Assembly: GCF_018332695.1 (NCBI RefSeq)
Contig: NZ_BOQN01000033.1
Location: forward strand, 1-64,000
Direction: 5' to 3'
DNA: 64,000 nt
Origin: Paractinoplanes toevensis
GTDB lineage: Bacteria; Actinomycetota; Actinomycetes; Mycobacteriales; Micromonosporaceae
Shown: one piece after another, positions 8,512 to 15,453 of the stretch
Position numbering within the stretch: the stretch's first letter is position 1
Layout of the letters: every line of letters starts with the position of its first letter
Notes under the pieces: generated by a model
Databases searched by the model: none
The model's input: the letters and a program-made list of their open reading frames with translations, nothing else
What the model was told of the DNA's origin: nothing
Translations under genes and position numbers: made by a program

Positions 8512-9473
8512 CCGGGCCGAAACCCTCCGTCGATCGCCTCGGGCGCCTGCTCAACCTCGTCCCCTATCTCCTCGCTCGGCCGGGGATCTTGGTCTCGGAA
8601 GCCGCCGCCGACCAGGGGGTCAGCGAGAAGCAGCTGCGCGAGGACCTCGAGCTGCTGTGGGTCTGCGGCCTGCCCGGGTACGGCCCGGGGGACCTCATCG
8701 ACATGGCGCTGGACGGGGACCGGGTCACGATCAGCCACGACGCCGGCATCGACCGGCCGCTCAAGCTCACCCAGGACGAGGCGCTCGCCCTGGTGGTGGC
8801 GCTGCGGATGCTCGCCGAGACACCCGGCACCGGCACCCGCGACGTCATCGAGCGGGCCCTCGCGAAGATCGAGAACGCGGCCGGTGACCTGGCCGACGCG
8901 CCGGTCGCCGTCAAGCTGCCGGCCAACGCCGAGAAACTCGACCGGGTCCGCGCGGCGGTCGAGGGCGGGCACGCACTGCAGATGACCTACTACACCGCTG
9001 CCCGGGACGAGACCACGTCGCGCGTGGTCGATCCGATGCGGGTGGTCATGGTGGACGGGCGCGCGTACATGGAGGCCTGGTGCCGCCGCGCCGAGGCCGT
9101 CCGGATGTTCCGGGTCGACCGGATCGACGCGTTCACCGAGCTGGACGAGCCGTCCGCGCCGCCGCCCGCGGCCGTGCCCCAGGACGTCACCGACGGCGTC
9201 TTCCGGCCCACCGCCGACCTGCCGCTGGTCACCCTGCGGATCGGCCGGCACAGCCGGTGGATCACCGAGTACTACCCGGTCGAGGACATCCGCCGGGAGG
9301 GCACCGGCGAGGAGTGGGTGGTGACCATGCGGGTCACCGACCTGGGCTGGGCCCAGCGGCTGCTGCTCGGCCTGGGCCCGGACGTGATCGTGGTCGGCCC
9401 GCCGGAACTTCTCGACCGGATCCGGGCGCAGGCCGCGGCCGCGCTCGACCAGTACAGCAGCCCCGCCGGGTAG
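8508..9473 (+). CDS. pafC: WYL-domain transcriptional regulator PafC
   Basis: A 321-aa partner of PafB: winged helix at the N-terminus (DRLGRLLNLVPYLLARPG, 9-26), WYL domain in the middle (DGRAYMEAWCRRAEAVRMF with RVDRI), and a C-terminal WCX-like domain. The ATG overlaps the pafB stop as ATGA, which implies translational coupling and equimolar production, as expected for the PafBC pair. In mycobacteria the pair senses DNA damage, probably through a single-stranded nucleic acid bound by the WYL domains; that mechanism is family knowledge, not visible here. Confidence 0.92.
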   Translation: MTGPKPSVDRLGRLLNLVPYLLARPGILVSEAAADQGVSEKQLREDLELLWVCGLPGYGPGDLIDMALDGDRVTISHDAGIDRPLKLTQDEALALVVALRMLAETPGTGTRDVIERALAKIENAAGDLADAPVAVKLPANAEKLDRVRAAVEGGHALQMTYYTAARDETTSRVVDPMRVVMVDGRAYMEAWCRRAEAVRMFRVDRIDAFTELDEPSAPPPAAVPQDVTDGVFRPTADLPLVTLRIGRHSRWITEYYPVEDIRREGTGEEWVVTMRVTDLGWAQRLLLGLGPDVIVVGPPELLDRIRAQAAAALDQYSSPAG

Positions 9474-9482
9474 GGTGGCCGG

Positions 9483-9692
9483 GTGCTGCTCTGGGTGTGG
9501 ATCGCCGTAGTCGTCGTCGCGCTGATCATTCTGATCGCCGCGGCCGTGCCGTTGCTGGGCCGTCTCGGTGCGCTGCGCCGGGCCGCCGGGAAACTGCAGG
9601 CCCGGCAGACCCAGGCACTCACCCTGCAACAGAAGGTCGAGGCCCTGCAGGAACGGGTCGAGGCCGTCTCCGCCCAGGTGAGCCGCCAGTAA
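9483..9692 (+). CDS. Small membrane protein with C-terminal coiled coil
   Basis: A 69-aa protein with one strong transmembrane helix at residues 2-25 and a heptad-rich amphipathic tail (LQARQTQALTLQQKVEALQ and onward), which suggests a membrane-anchored coiled coil. The start is GTG 9483, with a TAGGGT hexamer at 9471-9476, 6 nt before it and overlapping the pafC stop. It lies between pafC and tatA. The family is not recognised. Confidence 0.6.
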   Translation: MLLWVWIAVVVVALIILIAAAVPLLGRLGALRRAAGKLQARQTQALTLQQKVEALQERVEAVSAQVSRQ

Positions 9693-9856
9693 CCTTTACA
9701 GATCTTGTGAAGGGCCGGTAGCGTGCGGCGTTCCTTCCCCGTTGTCCAAGACTTCGCGGCCAGGAGCAAAACCCACGGGGTCCGGTGGGCTACTTCACCA
9801 GAAACGACACGTACGATGGACCCCGCACAACTGATCCGACCGACTGGAGTTATCCC

Positions 9857-10180
9857 ATGGGCGCTTTGAAGCCATGGCACATTCTCATCTTCGTGGTGGT
9901 CCTGGTGCTGCTGTTCGGTGCGAAGCGGCTCCCCGATGCTGCCCGCTCGCTGGGCCGGTCGCTGCGGATCATCAAGGCGGAGACCAAGGGCCTGATCGAC
10001 GACGACAACAACGTCGCCGAGAAGGCCGAGCCGCAGTACTCACGTCAGCCGATCCAGGGTGAGGTGCCGCAGCCCAACGGCTACCAGCAGGCCCCGCCGC
10101 CGCCCGGCCAGCCGCAGTACCAGCAGCAGCCGCCGGCTCAGCCCTACGTCGACCCGGTGCAGCGCACCAACGACCGCTGA
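9857..10180 (+). CDS. tatA: Sec-independent protein translocase TatA
   Basis: A 107-aa Tat pore subunit for export of folded proteins across the membrane. The layout is canonical: a short N-terminal transmembrane helix ([18 protein letters not shown], 4-21), the hinge [19 protein letters not shown], an amphipathic helix, then a Gln/Pro-rich cytosolic tail (about 60-107). The start is ATG 9857, set by the conserved MGALKPWH; the upstream frame is shadow. tatC follows 9 nt later, so the two are an operon. The 164 nt upstream carry no gene and probably the promoter. The Tat-type dioxygenase at 37988 is a likely client in this window. Confidence 0.95.
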   Translation: MGALKPWHILIFVVVLVLLFGAKRLPDAARSLGRSLRIIKAETKGLIDDDNNVAEKAEPQYSRQPIQGEVPQPNGYQQAPPPPGQPQYQQQPPAQPYVDPVQRTNDR

Positions 10181-10189
10181 TCCGAGATC

Positions 10190-11158
10190 ATGGCGCTGAC
10201 CCTTCGCCGTCCGGGGAAACCTAGCAAGTTCGAGCAGGCCGCCGACGGCTCGATGACGCTGATCGACCACATCCGGGAGCTGCGCAACCGGCTCTTCATC
10301 GCGTCGCTCGGTCTGGTTGTCGGCCTGATCGTCGGCTTCATCGTGTCGAACTGGGTCTTCGGCCTGCTCAAGGAGCCATACTGCGATCTGCCGTCCTCAT
10401 GGGCGGTGCGGGCCGACGGCACGCAGTACTGCGACTTCGTGGTCCTCGGCGTCGGCGACGGCCTGATGCTCCGGCTCAAGATCGCGCTATGGGTCGGCAT
10501 CATCGTCGGTGCCCCGGTCTGGCTCTACCAGCTCTGGGCGTTCATCGCCCCCGGTCTGCACCGGCACGAGCGCAAATGGGCCTACATCTTCGTCGCCATC
10601 GCGGCGCCGCTGTTCTCGGTCGGCGCGGTCCTGGCCTACCTGGTGGTCGGCCACAGCCTCGCCTTCATCATGGAGGCCGGCGTCCTCGGCGAGTCGACGA
10701 AACTCGAGGTGTCGAGCTATATCGGCTTCGTCACCAGCATGCTGCTGCTGTTCGGCGCGGCGTTCGAGTTCCCGCTGATCCTGCTGATGCTGAACTTCAC
10801 CGGAGTGGTCTCGGCCCGCCGGCTGCTCAGCTGGTGGCGGATCGTGATCTTCCTGTCGTTCGCGTTTGCCGCCATCGCCACGCCCGACCCCGGCCCGTTC
10901 GGCATGACGCTGCTCGCCGCCTGCATGTCCCTGCTCTACTTCATCGCGGTCGGCGTCGCGTTCCTTTACGACAAGCGCAAGGGCCGCGGCAAGGAGATCT
11001 ACGCCGATCTCGACGACGACACGATCTCGCCGCTCGACGAGGACGACCGGGTGCCGGTCGGCGCGTCCGATCCGATCGAGGCGCCCAGCCCGATCGAGTC
11101 GCCCACGCCGGTCAGCAAGCCCCTGCCGATCGAGGGCCGCTTCGACGACATGACGTAG
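10190..11158 (+). CDS. tatC: Sec-independent protein translocase TatC
   Basis: A 322-aa receptor subunit of the Tat system that recognises twin-arginine signals. Six membrane helices are visible between about 30 and 260. The conserved N-terminal MTLIDHIRELRNRL and the WLYQLWAFIAPGLHRHERKW segment of the family, with its essential Glu, are present. The C-terminal extension (about 263-322) is acidic and Pro-rich, with repeated PIE units, as in other actinobacterial TatC proteins. Operon with tatA. The lipid kinase gene starts 14 nt after the stop, though it has its own promoter-like hexamer. Confidence 0.96.
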   Translation: MALTLRRPGKPSKFEQAADGSMTLIDHIRELRNRLFIASLGLVVGLIVGFIVSNWVFGLLKEPYCDLPSSWAVRADGTQYCDFVVLGVGDGLMLRLKIALWVGIIVGAPVWLYQLWAFIAPGLHRHERKWAYIFVAIAAPLFSVGAVLAYLVVGHSLAFIMEAGVLGESTKLEVSSYIGFVTSMLLLFGAAFEFPLILLMLNFTGVVSARRLLSWWRIVIFLSFAFAAIATPDPGPFGMTLLAACMSLLYFIAVGVAFLYDKRKGRGKEIYADLDDDTISPLDEDDRVPVGASDPIEAPSPIESPTPVSKPLPIEGRFDDMT

Positions 11159-11172
11159 TAACGTCACCCGCC

Positions 11173-12072
11173 ATGACGAGCGGTGACATCGCGGTGCTGG
11201 CCAACCCCCGTGCGGGGCGCGGCCGGCACCGCGGTCTGCTTCCGGGGGTGGTGCAGCGTCTGGAGGCGACCGGCCGTCCGGTGCGGCTGCTCGACGCGCA
11301 CACATCGGAGGAGGCCGAGAAGGCCTGCCACCGGGCCGTCGCCGACGGGGCGGTCGCTCTCGTCGCCGTGGGTGGTGACGGCACCGTGCACCAGGCTTTG
11401 CAGGCCGCCGCCACGCGGGAGGTGGGCTTCGGGGTCGTGCCGGCCGGGACGGGCAACGATTTCGCGGCTGGGACCGGCGTACCCTCCGATCCTCTGCGGG
11501 CCGCGTCGGCCATTGCCGACGCCCTTCGGGCCGGCCGGAGCCGGGCCATTGATCTTGCGCGGACCAGCGGGACCGACCGGGAAGAGCGGTGGTTCGGGGC
11601 CGTGCTGGCGGCCGGCTTCGACGCGATCGTCAACGAGCGGGCCAACCGGATGCGGTGGCCGCGCGGACCGCGGCGGTACGACCTGGCGATCGTCCTGGAG
11701 ATGGTGCGGGTGCGGCCGCGGGTCTACGCGTTGGAGATCGACGGCGCCGACCACGGCTTCGAGGGCACGCTGGTCGCCGTCGGCATCTGCCCGAGTTACG
11801 GCGGTGGACTGCGGATCCTGCCGGACGCCGATCCGGCCGACGGGCTGCTCGACGTGGTGATCGCGGCGCCGCTGAGCCGGGTCGCGATGACCCGCCTCAA
11901 GCCCCGCCTGCGCCGCGGCACCCACGTGACCGATCCGCGGGTCCGCACGTTCCGGGCGCGGCAGGTGCGGCTGCACGCCGACGGCATCGTCGCCTACGCG
12001 GACGGGGAGCGGATCGGGCCGTTGCCGCTGGAGATCACCTGCGTTCCCGGGGCCCTGCGGCTGCTGGTCTGA
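11173..12072 (+). CDS. Diacylglycerol kinase family lipid kinase
   Basis: A 299-aa protein of the DAGK catalytic family (DgkB/YegS-like), predicted to phosphorylate a lipid or sphingoid-like substrate with ATP. The nucleotide-binding motif VGGDGTVHQAL is at about 70-80, the second motif PAGTGNDFA at 96-104, and the C-terminal beta-sandwich includes HADGIVAYADGE near the end. ATG 11173 is preceded by a TAACGT hexamer at 11159-11164, 8 nt upstream, partly inside the tatC stop region. A lipid kinase beside tatC and helY is a common actinobacterial arrangement. The exact lipid is unknown. Confidence 0.9.
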   Translation: MTSGDIAVLANPRAGRGRHRGLLPGVVQRLEATGRPVRLLDAHTSEEAEKACHRAVADGAVALVAVGGDGTVHQALQAAATREVGFGVVPAGTGNDFAAGTGVPSDPLRAASAIADALRAGRSRAIDLARTSGTDREERWFGAVLAAGFDAIVNERANRMRWPRGPRRYDLAIVLEMVRVRPRVYALEIDGADHGFEGTLVAVGICPSYGGGLRILPDADPADGLLDVVIAAPLSRVAMTRLKPRLRRGTHVTDPRVRTFRARQVRLHADGIVAYADGERIGPLPLEITCVPGALRLLV

Positions 12073-12158
12073 CGGGTTCTGACCGTTTCGCCGGGTGCGG
12101 TCGGGTTGCGCGGGCGGCCTGGCGGTCAGTTCTCTCCGGGGCGGCCGAACGTGTTGGC

Positions 12159-12425
12159 ATGTCGCTGAACTCGCTCCGCTCGCTGACCAACGCCGCCTCG
12201 CTCGCCACCACGGCGTTTGACACCGCGCGGAGCACGCTGAAGTCGATGGCCGACGCGGCGGCCGCGACGGCTCCCTCGGCATCCCCGGGCGGGGAGCCCG
12301 GCGGCAAGGCTGCCACCACCGCACCGGCCCCCGCTTCCGCCGCTGAGCCGGCCAAGGCCGAGGCCGCCGCCCCCGCGAAGCCGAAGGGCGTCCGTAAGGG
12401 CGTCGCCCTGGACGCTTACGCCTGA
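12159..12425 (+). CDS. Ala/Pro-rich small protein, unknown
   Basis: An 88-aa frame: an N-terminal amphipathic segment (LNSLRSLTNAASLATTAFD, residues 3-21) followed by an Ala/Pro/Lys-rich, probably disordered tail ending GVALDAYA. It has no recognised domain. Codon use fits the neighbours. It lies between the lipid kinase and the convergent TetR gene, overlapping the TetR 3' end by 10 nt. No clear Shine-Dalgarno sequence precedes ATG 12159. It could be real or a chance frame. Confidence 0.45.
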   Translation: MSLNSLRSLTNAASLATTAFDTARSTLKSMADAAAATAPSASPGGEPGGKAATTAPAPASAAEPAKAEAAAPAKPKGVRKGVALDAYA

Positions 12426-13108
12426 GGCCGGAGTGCGGCGATGCCGGCCAGGATGAGATCGACGCCGGCCAGGAACTGTTCCCGGTCGTCGTGCTCACGC
12501 AGCTGACCGGCGATGTCGTGCAGGAACGGATAGTCGCCCGGGTCGAGGCCCTCCCACATCGTCGACTCGCCGGCCAGCAGTGCGGTTCGGCTGGCGTCCG
12601 GCTGGGCCCGCCGGAGCTCGGCCGCGTTCGCCGCGTTCGCCGCGTTCTGGCTGGCGGCGCCGACGATGAACAGCATCAGTGCGGTCGCCGACGTGAACTG
12701 GGCGGGACCGGGCACGCCGAGCGCCTGCACCCGCTGCCCGAGGCGCTCGAAGATCCGCAGCGCCTCCGACTTCCACGGCCCCTGGGCGAGTTGCCCGGCG
12801 AGCCAGGGGTGCTCGTCGATCGCGTCGAACAGGCCGAGCGCCAGCGCGCGGACCTCGGCCTCGGGCGTGGCCTCCGCAACGGTCGTCGCGCCGGCCAGGA
12901 CGGCGTCAGTCGCGGCGCCCAGCAGCTCGCTCTTGTTCGCCACGTGCCAGTAGATCGCGCCGGCGCCGGTCCTCAGCTCTGCACTGAGGGCCCGGAAGGT
13001 CAGCCCGTCCGCACCGGCGGCGTCGAGCAGCTCGACCGCCGTGGCGACGATGCGCTCCCGGGACAGGGCGTCCGTACGCCGGTCGGTGTGCCGTGCCTTA
13101 CTCGCCAT
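12416..13108 (-). CDS. TetR family transcriptional regulator
   Basis: A 230-aa repressor-type protein with an N-terminal TetR helix-turn-helix (about 15-62: RERIVATAVELLDAAG, then FRALSAELRTGAGAIYWHV) and a C-terminal ligand domain containing an Asn/Ala run (QNAANAANAAE). I start at ATG 13108 (MASKARHTD); the longer frame is not conserved-looking. It is divergent from the MFS exporter at 13191, and two identical-type 15-bp palindromes lie between them, so it probably represses both itself and the exporter until a drug-like ligand binds. Confidence 0.92.
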   Translation of the reverse strand: MASKARHTDRRTDALSRERIVATAVELLDAAGADGLTFRALSAELRTGAGAIYWHVANKSELLGAATDAVLAGATTVAEATPEAEVRALALGLFDAIDEHPWLAGQLAQGPWKSEALRIFERLGQRVQALGVPGPAQFTSATALMLFIVGAASQNAANAANAAELRRAQPDASRTALLAGESTMWEGLDPGDYPFLHDIAGQLREHDDREQFLAGVDLILAGIAALRPQA

Positions 13109-13127
13109 GCACCCATCTTGACATGTC

Positions 13128-13167
13128 TGGAACGGCGTTCCAAACTGGGTTCTGGAACGACGTTCCA
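13128..13167. promoter_or_regulatory. Twin TetR operator palindromes
   Basis: Two 15-bp perfect palindromes of the form TGGAACG-N-CGTTCCA occur at 13128-13142 and 13153-13167, 25 bp apart from start to start, between divergent tetR and MFS genes. The repeated, symmetric sequence in the only intergenic space is strong evidence for an operator pair. Confidence 0.82.
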
Positions 13168-13190
13168 GCGTCGTCGGGAGGGGGATCGTG

Positions 13191-14639
13191 ATGAGTGCCA
13201 ACGTCCTTGAGGTGCGCGAGCCGGTGCGCGCCAACTCGCTGCGGGCCGTGTGGCCCGCGATCCTGGGGCTGTCGGTCGTCTTCTTGGTGGAGATGCTCGA
13301 CAACTCCGTGCTCAACGTCGCGCTGCCGACGATCGCGCGGGACCTGAACGCCTCGGCGTCCGACCTGCAGTGGATCACCACCGGTTATTCGCTGCTGTTC
13401 GGCGGCCTGATGATCGCGTTCGGCGCGATCGCCGACCGGGTCGGCACCAAACGGATGATGCTGATCGGGCTGAGCCTGTTCGCGGTCGCCAACCTGCTCG
13501 TGCTGTTCGTGCGGACGCCGGGCGAGCTGATCGCGCTGCGGGCCGCGATCGGGGTCACCGCCGCGATGACCGCGCCCGGCACCATGGCGCTGTGCTTCCG
13601 CCTGTTCGACCAGGAGAATCTCCTGATGCGGGCGACCGGCTTCATCTCCACGGTCGGCCTGATCGGGATGGCGGCCGGCCCGACCCTGGGCGGTCTGGTC
13701 CTCGAGATCGCGCCCTGGCGGGCGCTGCTGGTGGCCAACGTGCCGATCGCCGTGCTCGCGGTCATCTGCATCCGCCGCGGCATCCCGGCCGACGACCCGT
13801 CGAACCGCAATGCCACGCCGCTCGATCTGCTCGGCGCCATGCTCGGCACGGCCACGATCATCCTGGCGCTCTGGACCGCCACCCTGGTCGTCGAGGACGG
13901 CTGGGGCTCGGCCGCGCCGTGGGCGGCCGGTGTGGGGGCCGTGCTCAGTGCCGTCGGCTTCGTCGTCCGGGAACGCCGCACCGCCCACCCGGTCATCGAC
14001 TTCGCCCTGATCAGGCGGCCCAACGTCTCGGCCGGCCTCGCCTACCAGGCCGCGCTCGGCCTCGGGATGGCCGCCCTCGCCTACGGCGTCACGCTTCAGC
14101 TCCAGCTCGTCTGGGGCTGGTCACCGGCCCAGGCCGCGCTCGGCAGCCTTCCGCAGATCATCACCATGATCGCTATCGGCCCGTTCGTGGAGAAGTTCGT
14201 CGGGAAGCTCGGCACCCACCGGGCCGGCCCGATCGGCGCCGCCGCGGTCATCGCCGGCCTGCTGATCTACGCGCTGCTCGGCCGGTACCAGTACACCTGG
14301 ATCGCGATCGCGCTGGTGCTCGCCTCGGCCGGCATGCGGGTGATCATGATTCTCGCGACCGTCACCGTCATGCGCGGCCTCCCGGAGGACCTCACCTCCA
14401 CCGGCGCCGCCCTCAACGACACCGGCACCGAGGTGGCCAGCAGCATCGGCCTGGCGGTCACCGGCACCATCGTCGCCGCCGCGCTGACCGGGCCGCTCAC
14501 CGACATCGGCCGCAGCGCGGCCGGGGCACACGCCTTCGAGAACGCCATCACCACGGCGACCCTCGCGCTCACCGCCGTCTGCGCCGCCCTCGTCGTCTGG
14601 GCCGCCCGCCGCGCATCCCGCGGCGCCGGCCCGGCCTGA
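13191..14639 (+). CDS. MFS drug exporter (DHA2/EmrB-like)
   Basis: A 482-aa major facilitator with about 14 membrane helices, the DHA2 topology of proton-driven drug exporters. Helix 1 has the family segment FLVEMLDNSVLNVALPTIA, followed by LQWITTGYSLLFGG and the motif A-like ADRVGTKRMM. It is preceded by GGGAGGGGG at about 13176-13184, a strong ribosome binding site; GTG 13188 immediately before ATG 13191 is an alternative start. Divergent from the TetR gene with operators between, so it is probably induced by its substrate. The substrate is unknown. Confidence 0.92.
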   Translation: MSANVLEVREPVRANSLRAVWPAILGLSVVFLVEMLDNSVLNVALPTIARDLNASASDLQWITTGYSLLFGGLMIAFGAIADRVGTKRMMLIGLSLFAVANLLVLFVRTPGELIALRAAIGVTAAMTAPGTMALCFRLFDQENLLMRATGFISTVGLIGMAAGPTLGGLVLEIAPWRALLVANVPIAVLAVICIRRGIPADDPSNRNATPLDLLGAMLGTATIILALWTATLVVEDGWGSAAPWAAGVGAVLSAVGFVVRERRTAHPVIDFALIRRPNVSAGLAYQAALGLGMAALAYGVTLQLQLVWGWSPAQAALGSLPQIITMIAIGPFVEKFVGKLGTHRAGPIGAAAVIAGLLIYALLGRYQYTWIAIALVLASAGMRVIMILATVTVMRGLPEDLTSTGAALNDTGTEVASSIGLAVTGTIVAAALTGPLTDIGRSAAGAHAFENAITTATLALTAVCAALVVWAARRASRGAGPA

Positions 14640-14669
14640 TCCGCTGGGGCCGGCGGGGCGCGGTTGGGG

Positions 14670-15389
14670 TCAGGCCTGGCAGCCGGCCAGGGCCAGGGTG
14701 GCGGACAGGCCGTTGGGGCGGCCCGGCTCGGCGGCCGGGAGCACCAGGGCGGCGCAACCCGCGTCGACCGCGCCGGCGTCGGCCGGGGTGTCGCCCACCA
14801 TCAGGGTGCGCTCCGGGTCGACGCCGAGCATGCCGCAGGCGCGCAGGAAGATCGCCGGGTCGGGTTTGAGCCGGCCCACCTCGTAGCTCAGGGTGTACGC
14901 GTCGACGAGCGGTTCCATGCCCCAGGCCGCGAAGTGCGGGCGGATGTCGAAGCCGACGTTGCTGACCACCGCCACCTTGATGCCGGCGTCGTGCAGGATG
15001 CGCAGCGTGTTCGCGGTGTCGGCGTAGGGGAGCCAGCCCTCGGCGGCCAGCAGCCGGTCGTACAGGGCGTCGGGGAGGCCGGCCACATCCGTCGTCACGG
15101 TCGCGGCCAGACCCGTGTAGGCGGCGCGGTGGCTGTGGGCGTACAGATCGCGGTCGGCCCAATGCTCGGCCAGATGGGGTGGGACGCGGTGCGGAACCGG
15201 CCCGCCGGGCCGCCCCGCCATGACCAGGCGGTCGGCCAGGACCGTCGCCTTTCCCCGGTCGAGATCGTGGCCGCAGGCCGCCGCGGCCTGCTGCACCCAG
15301 CGAACCGAATCCTCCACCTGGGCGAGGGTGCCGTGGAAGTCGAACAAAACGGCGTCGACCTGTCGGGGCGATTCCACGGCTTCCGGCAC
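14670..15389 (-). CDS. HAD family hydrolase
   Basis: A 239-aa haloacid-dehalogenase-like phosphatase. Motif I is VLFDFHGTL (Asp nucleophile near residue 14; the second Asp is His here), motif II is VVSNVG, motif III is in GRLKPDPAIF, and motif IV is MVGDTPADAGA. A helical cap domain lies between motifs I and II. The DxH variant of motif I is seen in some HAD groups and may change the chemistry. The start is GTG 15389, 6 nt after a TATGGT hexamer (15397-15402, minus strand), so it could be leaderless. Divergent from helY; substrate unknown. Confidence 0.85.
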   Translation of the reverse strand: MPEAVESPRQVDAVLFDFHGTLAQVEDSVRWVQQAAAACGHDLDRGKATVLADRLVMAGRPGGPVPHRVPPHLAEHWADRDLYAHSHRAAYTGLAATVTTDVAGLPDALYDRLLAAEGWLPYADTANTLRILHDAGIKVAVVSNVGFDIRPHFAAWGMEPLVDAYTLSYEVGRLKPDPAIFLRACGMLGVDPERTLMVGDTPADAGAVDAGCAALVLPAAEPGRPNGLSATLALAGCQA

Positions 15390-15453
15390 GGGTGCACCAT
15401 ACCGAGCCCGCCGGTGCTGCGAGTTGTCACACCCAGGAAGTAGCGTTGTGGTC

